Notes under the pieces: generated by a model | Database searches by the model: none | What the model saw: the letters and a program-made list of their open reading frames with translations, nothing else | Told to the model about the DNA's origin: nothing | Made by a program: the position numbers and the translations under genes | Part shown: positions 43,387-52,200 of the stretch, piece by piece | Numbering within the stretch: position 1 is the first letter of the stretch | Layout: every line of letters begins with the position of its first letter | Assembly (NCBI GenBank): GCA_013288445.1 | Contig: JABDBX010000004.1 | Coordinates: 1-54,601, forward strand | Length of the DNA: 54,601 bases | Origin: Bacteroidota bacterium | GTDB taxonomy: Bacteria; Bacteroidota; Bacteroidia; Chitinophagales; Chitinophagaceae | Direction: 5' to 3'

Positions 43387-43789
43387 ATTCTGGCCAATTA
43401 AAGTTGAGCGTCCGCTTACAGTCTGGGTGCAGGGTTTGATGCACCGGGCAGGTAGTGGCTATATGCATTATCCGGCTTTTCTCCTCTTCCGTAAATGGTT
43501 CGCTATTGGGGAAGTCTATGGTCACAACTATCTCGCCAATTTTGCGAGGGTTGTTGGCCATTATTTTTTCCACGTTACACTCGGCTCCCTGAATGTTTAT
43601 TGTAGGGGCGAGGATGGCTATGGTCGTAAGGATGCAGGTGGCGAGGGCCACAGCCACAAGGTCGGTAGGGGAGAACCTTTCTCCTTTGCCGTGATTATCA
43701 ACAGGTGCATCTGTTTCTATTATAGTGCCGGAGCGCAGGTGCGTAGCCATAGTGCGCAGGTCGCCGGTATATACAACTTTTGAGGTCAT
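43385..43789 (-). CDS. OsmC family peroxiredoxin-like protein
   Basis: 134 residues with the OsmC/Ohr fold: YTGDLRTMATHLRSGTIIETDAP at the start, the helix SPTDLVAVALATCILTTIAILA carrying the first reactive cysteine, and TTCPVHQTLHPDC with the second. The two cysteines reduce organic hydroperoxides using thiols. It lacks Ohr-specific features that I can assign, so a general OsmC label is safer. It stands alone between two convergent genes. Confidence 0.9.
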   Translation of the reverse strand: MTSKVVYTGDLRTMATHLRSGTIIETDAPVDNHGKGERFSPTDLVAVALATCILTTIAILAPTINIQGAECNVEKIMANNPRKIGEIVVTIDFPNSEPFTEEEKSRIMHIATTCPVHQTLHPDCKRTLNFNWPE

Positions 43790-43888
43790 GGGATTATTTT
43801 TGTTAAAATTACGAAGTATCCTTTATTATCTGCCGGATAAGTGTTTTCCATATTGAATAATATGTGTAACTTACGCTTTGATTTCACT

Positions 43889-44701
43889 ATGAAGACGCTA
43901 TTAAAAACAGTTTTTTTGCTCCTGGCATCTGTTAATGTTGCTTCACATGCTTGTGGCCAAGTTGCTGCCCATTCCACGGATACTACCCAGAAGAAACTAC
44001 AGATAGCCACCTTCCCTAAACCTAAAGGTCCCAAGGCCATAACCAAAGAAATGAGTATAGGTTTCCGCCTCAATAGCGATGGGTGGAGCATATATGCCGA
44101 CCGGGGTAAGGTAAAACCTATTGATATGAAGCGGAGCGATATGTTCCATAATGTTCGCCTTTGGCAAATAGAGTTTACCGAAAAGAAAAATCCTAAAGAA
44201 TACAAGAGTACGAGCGTGGATGGCAGTGGCACCAATACTTATGTATATGGAAAGATCAACAATTTCTATGCCCTGAAATTGGGGTGGGGCTACCGCAAAA
44301 TGCTTGCAGGCAAGCCCGATCCGGGAACGGTTTCCATTCATTGGGTAAACACCGGTGGGCTGGCCATTGGTTTCTTAAAGCCATACTACCTCAATGTATA
44401 TAGCGATCCTGCTGCCATTAAGTACAGCGATGCCACGAAGCAGGACTTCCTGAACCAATCGCTTATAGAGGGTAATGCAGGTTTCAGCAAGGGGATCGGC
44501 GAGGTAAAAATAGTCCCCGGCTTTCACTTCAAATCTGCTATCCACTTCGATTTCTCCACCAACAAGAAAAACGTGATCGGCATTGAGACCGGTTTTAACG
44601 TGGAGTACTACACCACAGCTGTGCAGCTCATGGCCAACCAGCCCGCAGTACCTTACTTTGCCGACCTTTTCTTGGCGCTGCAGTTTGGTAAGAGATGGTA
44701 A
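43889..44701 (+). CDS. Exported beta-barrel-like hypothetical protein
   Basis: 270 residues from ATG 43889 with a signal peptide (MKTLLKTVFLLLASVNVA, cleaved near ACGQ). The rest is beta-rich with alternating hydrophobic residues (MSIGFRLNSDGWSIYADRG, YALKLGWGYRKMLAG, GGLAIGFLKPYYLNVYSD, FHFKSAIHFDFSTNKKNVIGIETGFNVEYY) and ends in Phe/Trp (FLALQFGKRW), as in outer-membrane barrels. Probably an outer-membrane protein of unknown role. Relatives are seen as hypothetical proteins in Bacteroidota. The frame extends to 43841, but the signal peptide decides the start. Confidence 0.8.
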   Translation: MKTLLKTVFLLLASVNVASHACGQVAAHSTDTTQKKLQIATFPKPKGPKAITKEMSIGFRLNSDGWSIYADRGKVKPIDMKRSDMFHNVRLWQIEFTEKKNPKEYKSTSVDGSGTNTYVYGKINNFYALKLGWGYRKMLAGKPDPGTVSIHWVNTGGLAIGFLKPYYLNVYSDPAAIKYSDATKQDFLNQSLIEGNAGFSKGIGEVKIVPGFHFKSAIHFDFSTNKKNVIGIETGFNVEYYTTAVQLMANQPAVPYFADLFLALQFGKRW

Positions 44702-44729
44702 GAGTATATCACAAAATTCGTTGTTTCTG

Positions 44730-44874
44730 GTTGCCCCGGCCTTTAGGTCGGGGACTAATGCAAAAATATAACAGGATTTAGCCGAAACTGCGCAATACGA
44801 GTAACAGAATACGAGTGGTTTCGGCTAAAGCCTAATATTACCTATTCTGTCCCCGACCAAAAGGTCGGGGCAAC
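44730..44874. repeat. Nested 145-base palindrome
   Basis: Two outer hairpins, GTTGCCCCGGCCTTTAGGTC-GGGGAC (44730-44755) and GTCCCCGACCAAAAGGTC-GGGGCAAC (44849-44874), are reverse complements of each other. An inner pair TTTAGCCGAAAC (44777-44788) and GTTTCGGCTAAA (44818-44829) is likewise complementary. The whole region can fold as one large cruciform or as three separate stems. A half copy is at 48887-48984. Confidence 0.8.
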
Positions 44875-44929
44875 TAAAATCCGGCACGTGCCATTTGTCA
44901 TATTCCCGGTGGTAATTGTGATTGTTCCT

Positions 44930-44937
44930 TACCTTTG
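44930..44937 (+). promoter_or_regulatory. lipA -7 box
   Basis: TACCTTTG, six bases before the ATG at 44944, so transcription would begin next to the start codon. No good -33 box is seen. The TTG at 44935, the start of the longest frame, is part of the box. Confidence 0.5.
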
Positions 44938-44943
44938 CTTATT

Positions 44944-45870
44944 ATGCAGGAGTTGCAAGTAATCAGTTCAGCAGAAATAAATACCGAAAAGCGTGTAAAA
45001 AAACCCGACTGGCTGCGTGTAAAGCTGCCTATGGGCGAGAATTATCGCCATGTGCGGGGGCTTGTGGATAAGAACAAGCTGCACACTATTTGCGAAAGCG
45101 GCAACTGCCCCAATATGGGTGAGTGCTGGGGCGAAGGTACTGCAACCTTCATGATATTGGGCAATATATGCACCCGCTCCTGCGGTTTTTGCAATGTGGC
45201 TACAGGCCGGCCTGAACCTGTGGACTGGGATGAGCCGCAGCGTGTGGCCGAGGCGATATTCCTGATGAAGGTGAAGCACGCCGTTATCACTTCTGTGGAC
45301 AGGGACGAGTTGAAAGACGGAGGCTCTATTATTTGGGCCAATACGATCAAAGCCGTACGTGCCCTAAACCCGGAGACTACGCTGGAAACCCTTATACCCG
45401 ATTTTAAAGGCGACTGGGAAAACCTGCAACGTATTATTGATGTTGCTCCAGAAGTTGTTTCCCATAATATAGAAACAGTAGAGCGTCTTACGCGCAAGGT
45501 GCGGATTCAGGCCAAATATCACAGAAGCCTTGAAGTGATACGCCGCCTGAAAGAAGGGGGTATGCGCACCAAAAGCGGCATCATGTTGGGGCTGGGTGAA
45601 GAAAAGGAAGAAGTATTGCAGTCGCTGCAAGACCTTGCCGACAACGGCTGCGATGTGGTGACCATGGGCCAATACCTGCAACCCACCCAAAAACACCTGC
45701 CCGTGGTGCGCTTCGTGCATCCCGATGAATTTGCGTTTTTCCGCGAAGAAGGTTATAAAATGGGCCTTGACTATGTGGAAAGCGGCCCGCTGGTGCGCTC
45801 CTCTTACCATAGCGAACGCCACGTTTTTGCAGGCGAAGGGAGGAAGAAGTGGAAGGAAAATTTAATGTAG
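44944..45870 (+). CDS. lipA: Lipoyl synthase
   Basis: 308 residues from ATG 44944. Radical-SAM enzyme that inserts sulfur into octanoyl groups to make lipoyl cofactors for pyruvate and 2-oxoglutarate dehydrogenases. The auxiliary cluster cysteines are Cys50, Cys55 and Cys61 ([12 protein letters not shown]) and the radical-SAM cluster cysteines Cys76, Cys80 and Cys83 (CTRSCGFC). [34 protein letters not shown] and [13 protein letters not shown] follow, and the C-terminal Ser-containing RSSYHSERH coordinates the auxiliary cluster. Complete and of normal length. No lipB adjoins. Confidence 0.97.
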   Translation: MQELQVISSAEINTEKRVKKPDWLRVKLPMGENYRHVRGLVDKNKLHTICESGNCPNMGECWGEGTATFMILGNICTRSCGFCNVATGRPEPVDWDEPQRVAEAIFLMKVKHAVITSVDRDELKDGGSIIWANTIKAVRALNPETTLETLIPDFKGDWENLQRIIDVAPEVVSHNIETVERLTRKVRIQAKYHRSLEVIRRLKEGGMRTKSGIMLGLGEEKEEVLQSLQDLADNGCDVVTMGQYLQPTQKHLPVVRFVHPDEFAFFREEGYKMGLDYVESGPLVRSSYHSERHVFAGEGRKKWKENLM

Positions 45871-45887
45871 TCGGAATTATACTTTGC

Positions 45888-45970
45888 GCGGCATAGTTTC
45901 GTGCATTGTTGAAAAAGGGGGCAGCCCTGAAAGGGTGTAATCTAATAGCGATGGGCATCGCCCATCGCAG
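45888..45970. repeat. Composite dispersed repeat, short copy without insertion
   Basis: The left module (ATACTTTG, GCATAGTTTCGTGCATTGTT) is joined directly to AGCCCTGAAAGGGTGTAATC and GCGATGGGCATCGCCCATCG (45948-45967). The middle module and the 175-bp element present in copies A and B are missing. Confidence 0.78.
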
Positions 45971-46029
45971 TGGGCGCAAGGTTTCCAACACTTTTTTCAG
46001 TATGTAACACCGGCAATACGCTCAACAGA

Positions 46030-46431
46030 ATGGAAAACAAGGATACCCGCTGGAAGCTGCGTTTTGAAAACTATTTAACCACGTTAGCTAATTTTGATCA
46101 GATAATTCCCGCTGATGGCTCTACATCGGAGTTCGAAAAATACGCGTTGGTTCAAAGGTTTGAATTTGCTTTTGATCTCTCATGGAAGGTAATGCAGGAT
46201 TACCTGAAATATGTGGGCTATTTCGACATAAGAGGCCCGCGGCCCTGTATAATGCAGATGGCGCAAGACGGATTGATTGATCCGTTCGTTTGGGAAGAAT
46301 TATTAAACGCAAGAAACGAATCAGGCGATTCATTTGATGATAGTAAGAACCAAATTTACTTTGACAAAATAGTTAATGATTTCCTTCCGGTGCTAAGGGA
46401 ATTCAAAGATAAAATGGTAGCTAAGCAATGA
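46030..46431 (+). CDS. HI0074-type nucleotidyltransferase partner protein
   Basis: 133 residues from ATG 46030 (MENKDTRWKLRFENYLTTL). All-helical protein of the HI0074 / nucleotidyltransferase substrate-binding family, related to HEPN: LVQRFEFAFDLSWKVMQDYLKYVG, ARNESGDSFDDSKNQIYFDKI. It is the partner of the small nucleotidyltransferase encoded next, whose start overlaps its stop by four bases (ATGA). The pair is widespread and resembles HEPN-MNT toxin-antitoxin modules, but this subfamily lacks a clear Rx4-6H RNase motif here, so a toxin role is unproven. Confidence 0.88.
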   Translation: MENKDTRWKLRFENYLTTLANFDQIIPADGSTSEFEKYALVQRFEFAFDLSWKVMQDYLKYVGYFDIRGPRPCIMQMAQDGLIDPFVWEELLNARNESGDSFDDSKNQIYFDKIVNDFLPVLREFKDKMVAKQ

Positions 46432-46763
46432 TAACCTATGTCGCTAATGAATATGGACTCCGGCAAAAAGACATGGACTACATGCGCCATCTTTTTGAAA
46501 CTATCCCGGCTATTGAAAAAGTAATATTGTACGGGAGCAGGGCAATGGGCAATTATGAGAAAGGCTCTGATATAGACCTTGCTATAGTCGGTGAAAAGGT
46601 CACGTATAGCGATATTGCCAAAATACATTACCTGCTCGAAAACGAAAGTCCAACACTGCTTTGGTTCGATGTATTGCATTACGAGCGGCTTAAAAATGAA
46701 AAGCTAAAGCAACAGATTGATGTTTATGGAAAGGTAATATTTACAGGAATTATATCCCGCTAA
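46428..46763 (+). CDS. Minimal nucleotidyltransferase (MNT/HI0073 type)
   Basis: 111 residues with the pol-beta nucleotidyltransferase motif: VILYGSRAMGNYEKGSDIDLAI (Gly36-Ser37, Asp48, Asp50), plus a third acidic residue in LLWFDVLHYE. Such proteins transfer AMP or similar groups, in some pairs to their HEPN partner. Translationally coupled to the partner gene through a four-base overlap. Length and order (partner first, enzyme second) match HI0074-HI0073 pairs. Confidence 0.9.
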   Translation: MITYVANEYGLRQKDMDYMRHLFETIPAIEKVILYGSRAMGNYEKGSDIDLAIVGEKVTYSDIAKIHYLLENESPTLLWFDVLHYERLKNEKLKQQIDVYGKVIFTGIISR

Positions 46764-46850
46764 CCTTTTTTAACATCAGAAATATTCTATCATCGTTCCT
46801 TATTTGCGCTGTATCAACTACATTCGCATCCTAAATCCTGATTAATTCAA

Positions 46851-48056
46851 ATGGTACAAACAGACTATATTCATGTGCCTTATGGCAAAACAGTGCATGG
46901 AGAGGAGGAAATAGCAGCGGTTGTAAACGTGTTGCGCACTTCAACACAAATGGGCAAGCACGTTCGCGAAATGGAAGACCGTGTTGCAGGGCTGTATAAT
47001 AAGAAGCACGGTATAATGGTGAACAGCGGCTCATCGGCACTTTACCTTGCCGCAGACCTTATGAACTATGAGGCCGGGGCCGAGATCATTACCCCCGCGC
47101 TTACTTTCTCCACAACGGTAGCTCCCATTGTGAAAAAAGGATGGCTGCCTGCATTCGTTGACGTGGAAGAAGGCACTTATAATGTGGACGCCAATAAAGT
47201 GGAGGAGATGATAACGCCAAATACAAAGGCGATGATCATACCGAACCTTATAGGCAACCTGCCCAACTGGAAACAACTAAGGGAGATAGCTGATAAACAC
47301 AATCTTTTTGTGCTCGAGGATTCGGCGGACACGCTGGGAGCCGAAATTGACGACCTGTCGTCTGGCCGGTTTACAGATATGAGCACTACCAGTTTTTATG
47401 GTTCTCACATCATTAACTGCGGTGGTAATGGCGGTATGCTTTGCGTGAACACCGATGAACATTACAATCGTGGCCGACTCCTACGTAGTTGGGGCCGCAG
47501 CTCTTCTCTTTTTGTGGAGTCAGAGAAAATAGAGAACCGGTTTAATGTAGAAATAGAAGGCATACCCTACGATGCCAAGTTTGTGTTTGAAGAGCCAGGC
47601 TATAACATAGAGCCGTCTGAAATGGGTGCCGCTTTTGGCATTGTTCAGCTCAACAAGCTGGGCAAGAATATAGATACCCGCACGGCCAACTACACCCGCA
47701 TGAGGGAGTTTTTCAGCCAGTACGAGGAGTTCTTTATATTACCAAAGCAGTTGCCAAACTCGCGCACGGGTTGGCTGGCATTCGCCACTACGCTACGTGA
47801 AAGCGCGCCCTTCATCCGCCGCGATCTGCAGATATTCTTAGAGAAAAGGAATATTATGACCCGCACGGTTTTTACTGGTAATATACTGCGCCAGCCGGGC
47901 TTTAAGAATTTGCCAAGTAAAGCATCAAAGAATGGCTACCCCGAGTCGGATAAAGTAATGCGCGGCGGCATGTTGCTGGCCTGCCATCACGGGCTGACGG
48001 ATGCACAGATCAGCCATATTATGGAAAGTGTCACAGAGTTTATGAAAAATATTTAA
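46851..48056 (+). CDS. DegT/DnrJ/EryC1 family PLP enzyme with His in place of the PLP lysine (RfbH/ColD-like)
   Basis: 401 residues of the sugar aminotransferase/dehydratase family. NSGSSALYLAADL binds PLP phosphate, PALTFSTTVAPIVKKG and VLEDSAD (Asp157) bind the cofactor. The position of the Schiff-base lysine (SF-Y-x-x-K) holds His186 in TSFYGSHIINCGGNGGMLC. That substitution is known in CDP-6-deoxyhexulose 3-dehydrase (E1/RfbH) and ColD. Downstream TRTVFTGNILRQPGF also resembles RfbH. The Cys-rich iron-sulfur segment of E1 (WGRDCYC...) reads WGRSSSLF here, so the cluster is absent. Predicted product: a PLP- or PMP-dependent dideoxysugar-type dehydratase. No other sugar genes adjoin it. Confidence 0.85.
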   Translation: MVQTDYIHVPYGKTVHGEEEIAAVVNVLRTSTQMGKHVREMEDRVAGLYNKKHGIMVNSGSSALYLAADLMNYEAGAEIITPALTFSTTVAPIVKKGWLPAFVDVEEGTYNVDANKVEEMITPNTKAMIIPNLIGNLPNWKQLREIADKHNLFVLEDSADTLGAEIDDLSSGRFTDMSTTSFYGSHIINCGGNGGMLCVNTDEHYNRGRLLRSWGRSSSLFVESEKIENRFNVEIEGIPYDAKFVFEEPGYNIEPSEMGAAFGIVQLNKLGKNIDTRTANYTRMREFFSQYEEFFILPKQLPNSRTGWLAFATTLRESAPFIRRDLQIFLEKRNIMTRTVFTGNILRQPGFKNLPSKASKNGYPESDKVMRGGMLLACHHGLTDAQISHIMESVTEFMKNI

Positions 48057-48059
48057 TTG

Positions 48060-48446
48060 ATGATCCAACTTTTAGTACTGGTTTACCTTGCCTACCGGAA
48101 TAGTGTGCTTGCAAAAGAAAAGGCGCTAAATGGGCTTCCCTGGGCTTTTTATACGGTTATCGCTTACTTCCTGGGTCTGTTCCTGGGCGTTTTTGTGGTT
48201 ATTTTTGCTTTCTGCAAGGATAGTATCAATTTGAACCAACTATCTGCTACCGATCCTAAAACGAGGGAAGCTGCAACCGCCCAGATGGTGGATGCGTTTT
48301 CGGCCAACCAGCTTAATATGCTTACAGTGATCCTCTTTGGCATTGGCGGTTACCTGCTGGTGCGCTATATCCTGGACAGGAAGCCCGGTAAAAAAGAGCC
48401 GGAGATCCACTGGATGGATAAGATGGGAAGCAACGATACGATGTAA
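48060..48446 (+). CDS. Small membrane protein downstream of the PLP enzyme
   Basis: 128 residues from ATG 48060 (a TTG three bases earlier is the frame opening), four bases after the stop of the PLP-enzyme gene, so clearly co-transcribed. Three hydrophobic segments: about 1-13, 30-52 and 86-104, with a loop of about 30 residues (DSINLNQLSATDPKTREAAT) and a charged tail (RKPGKKEPEIHWMDKM). No family recognised. Confidence 0.7.
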   Translation: MIQLLVLVYLAYRNSVLAKEKALNGLPWAFYTVIAYFLGLFLGVFVVIFAFCKDSINLNQLSATDPKTREAATAQMVDAFSANQLNMLTVILFGIGGYLLVRYILDRKPGKKEPEIHWMDKMGSNDTM

Positions 48447-48507
48447 GAGAAATTATGTTTATGCAATTCAATAGCCCCTGTCTGACGACCGGGGTTTGGC
48501 TGTAGTT

Positions 48508-48884
48508 ATACTTTGCACCGCATAGTTTTGTGCATTTGTAAACGGGGTTTTCGTTCATACCGAACGTTCGATGCATTAGACATCGTTACATGGTCAAGCC
48601 CTGTAAGGCAATGTCATTAAGTTAAGGAAAAAGTAGAGCCGAATGATGCAGTTGATAGCATATTCGGGTGCATTCCCCCTTGCGCGTAGGTGATGTGCGG
48701 CGGCGAAGGGGGTGAGGGGGATGTCCCGATACGCGCTTGGAAGAAGGCAATACCCAGACTTGAGCTTAACTTAACGACATTGCCTGTAAGGGCGAAATCT
48801 AATAGCGATGGGCATCGCCCATCGAACTTGCGCAGGACAGGAAACAATACACCGAATGCACGAAACTATCCCATTTGCAGTATA
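48508..48884. repeat. Composite dispersed repeat B carrying an inserted 174-bp element
   Basis: Same order as copy A at 37670-38050: left module (ATACTTTG, GTTTTGTGCATTTGT), middle (TTTCGTTCATA, ACATGGTCAAGCC), inserted element, GGGCGAAATCTAATAGCG, palindrome at 48805-48824, right module (AACTTGCGCAGGACAGGAAAC, ACGAAACTATCCCATTTGCAG). The surrounding 48447-49252 gap has no coding frame; the AT-rich last 260 bases precede the giant gene. Confidence 0.8.
48609..48782. mobile_element. Non-autonomous inverted-repeat element (MITE-like), copy B
   Basis: 174 bases with terminal inverted repeats CAATGTCATTAAGTTAAGG (left) and CAATGTCGTTAAGTTAAGC (right, reverse strand), 17 of 19 identical. It is flanked by a perfect 9-base duplication CCTGTAAGG (48600-48608 and 48783-48791). 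The duplication differs by one base from that of copy A (CCTGCAAGG), but is identical on both sides in each copy. Interior as in copy A; no coding frame. Confidence 0.82.
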
Positions 48885-48886
48885 AC

Positions 48887-48984
48887 AGGCTTTAGCCAAA
48901 CCTACATAACGCAAACTATCCGGCGAAAGTAGTTTCGGCTAAAGCCTGCATATTCCCGATTTTACCCCGGTCTGAAGACCGGGG
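48887..48984. repeat. Half copy of the nested palindrome
   Basis: AGGCTTTAGCCAAAC (48887-48901) and GTTTCGGCTAAAGCCT (48932-48947) match the inner arms of the 44730-44874 structure, followed by the hairpin CCCCGGTCTGAAGACCGGGG (48965-48984) matching one outer arm. Confidence 0.75.
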
Positions 48985-49252
48985 CTACTGAATAAGATCG
49001 TGCAATTTTGGCCGCTGTTGCGTATCTTTTTGGTAAAAATATTGCCCCGAAATTCTGGGGCAAGCAAGCGATAAATTCTGCCTCATTTATGAGGTATTAA
49101 CCATTGGTTACTAATTTATTATATTGCCTGCGAGTGATGCTGTTCTTATCAATTCTAACAGAAAATATTATACCTTAGCGGTATTTATTTATGTATTGTG
49201 CTTATTTCTTCGTGAATAGTTAATATATTTACTCTACTAATTGCTACAACTT

Positions 49253-52200
49253 ATGACAAGTATTTTTAGACAACTTCTATGCCTTACGATCCCGGTATTT
49301 TCCTGCCTGCAGCTACTGGCGTCACCTACCGTTTCAAAAACACAGCAAAAGCCCGCGCCCCTTTCTTTTATTGAAAACAAAGGGCAGGTAACCGACCAGA
49401 ACATGAACCCCAGGAACGATATCCAGTTCCGCCTTGGGGCTGCCAACGGGCTGAATATCTTCATTGGCAACGGCGCAATCCACTACCAGTTCAGCAAGGC
49501 CGATAAGCAGGTAACACAGCCTACAAAACAGCAGATGATGCATGGGGCAAAGGCCGAAAAGGTGTCTTATACCATGGACCGTATGGACGTGGAGCTTATC
49601 GGCGCTAACACACATGCAAAAATAATCACCGACCAAAAGCAACCATACTACCAGAATTTTATCAGGGATGCCAAGGATAAAAACGGCATTACTGCCCATT
49701 CTTTTGGTAAAGTGACCTATAAGGACATCTACCCGAATATTGACTGGGTACTTTATGTGAGCAACGGCCAGCTAAAGCACGAATTTGTGGTAAGGGCAGG
49801 TGGCAAGGTGAGCGATATTCAACTGAAATATGGCGGCACTGATGCGCTTACGATAAACAGTGATGGCAGCCTGACGGCAAAGACACCACTTGGAGAGATC
49901 ACAGAGCAGGCGCCAAATACATTTGAGACCGATGGCAAAAAGGTAAGCAGCTCTTTTAGATTAAATAATGATATCCTTAGCTACCAGACTGGTTCTTATA
50001 GCGGGAACCTCACTATAGACCCCACTTTGGCGTGGGCTACTTATTTTGGTGGCAGCGGTGATGAAATAGGGAGCGCAATATCCACTGACCCTTCCGGCAA
50101 TGTGTTTATGACTGGTTTTACAAACAGCAGTGGTTCTATTGCCACTGTTGGGGCACCTTTCGGTAGCTTTGCAGGATCCTGGGCCATTTACCTGGCAAAA
50201 TTCAGCAGCACGGGTACTCTTACATGGGGTACTTATTATGGTGGGGCAGGTAATGATGCTGGCACTGGCGTGGCAACAGATGCGTCGGGGAACGTTTATA
50301 TTAGTGGGGTTACCGATGGTACGGCGCCTACCAGCCTTGCGTCTGGTGCCAGCCCCTATATGCCATCGTATGCCGGTGGTATCGAAGACGCTTTTTTAGC
50401 TAAGTTCGATGCTAGCGGTTTATTGACGTGGAGTACTTATTTTGGAGGCACTGATGATGATGAGGGCTTTGGAGTTGCAACGGATGCATCTGGAAATGTA
50501 TATATGACTGGCCGCACAATGAGCACAGCCGGTGTTAGTACGTTAGTGTCAACATTCGGTGGTTCCGGTGGATTTCTCTATGGAGATGCCTTTCTGGTAA
50601 AATTCAATAGTTCGGGCGTTTTCCAATGGTCCACTTACTATGGAGGCGATGGCGATGATGTTGGGACAAGTGTAGCAACTGATCCATCAGGCAATTTATT
50701 TCTTACCGGGCTAACAAACAGTACCGTAGGTATATCCACAACCGGAGGTACTATGGGATTGGGGATATGGGCAGGCTTTTTAGCAAAATTCAGCAGTGCG
50801 GGTAGCCTCACATGGGGTAATTATTTTGGTGGCGATGATGATGAAGAAGGGTACGGTGTTACCACTGATGGTGCAGGAAATGTAATTATGACCGGCGTTA
50901 CCAGCGGTGTTTCGGCTATAACAGTACCCACAGGAACCTATGGAGGCGGAGCTTATGATGCTTATATTGCAAAAGTTGACGGCTCGTTAGGTACTGTTAC
51001 ATGGTGTAATTACTTTGGCGGTTCTGGTGACGATTATGGAGAGGGTGTAGCCACTGATCCAAGCGGTAATATTTTCGCGGTGGGATTTACCACCAGTTCA
51101 GCCGGTATTGCTACACCAACAGGGTATCAAACTGTTTACGGCGGATCTTTTTCTATTGGTACAGGGGATGCTTATTTTGCACAATTCACTTCGGGGGGCA
51201 CAGTTGCGTATGGCACATACTTTGGTGGGTCAGATGATGAAATGGGATTGGGCGTTGCGGTTAATGGCACTAATGTGTATATGTCTGGTAGCACTTTGAG
51301 TTCTGGTTTAGCTGTTTCAAGTTCTTCTGCGTATAGTGGCAGTAGTTTGACGTTTTCTCCTCCGTATCTTTCTCCTCCGTCTTTCGGTAGTGGCGGCTTC
51401 TTTCCAGGTCCTCCGTTCGGCGATGCATTTTTGGTGCAATTCACCAATTGCCCTCTTCCAGTTGTAAGCCCCATTGGTGGCCCGTCCACCGCATGTATTG
51501 GCGGCGCAGCGATCACTTTATTTGATGGTACTACCGGTGGCACGTGGAGCGCCACCAACACCAATGCATCTGTGGTTTCCGGTACATCCGGCACGGTGAC
51601 CGGCCTTGTTTCCGGCGCCGATACTATTATATACTCTGTTACCAATTCCTGCGGCACAACATCTGACTCATTTGTGGTGCATATCAACTCGGCACCGGTT
51701 GCCAGCCCGGTTACTGCAACAGCTATCAGCACTTGTGTGGGTACGTCAGTTACCGTGTCTGATGCGACGACAAGCGGCGTATGGAGCGTTACCAATTCCA
51801 AAGCTACCGTTACTGCTGGTGGCAGTGTTACCGGTGTTGCCGGGGGAGTGGATACCGTTATTTATACCGTCACCAATACCTGCGGCTCGGTCAAAGATTC
51901 TATAGAGATCACGCTTAACCCACTGCCTACGGTTGCCCCGGTTACCGGCGCGCTGCTCGTTTGTATGGGGGCCACATCTGCTACACCGTATCACGATGCA
52001 ACCCTCTTGGGTACCTGGAGCATTACTAATACCCATGCCACCATCACTAGTGGCGGCCTTGTTTCAGGGGGCACAACCGGCACGGATACCATAATTTATG
52101 GCCTAACGAATGCCTGTGGTACTACAAATGATTCTTTAGTAATCACCATCGGCACAACGCCTACGGTCAGCGGTATTGGTGGCCTGTCAAGTGTTTGTGC

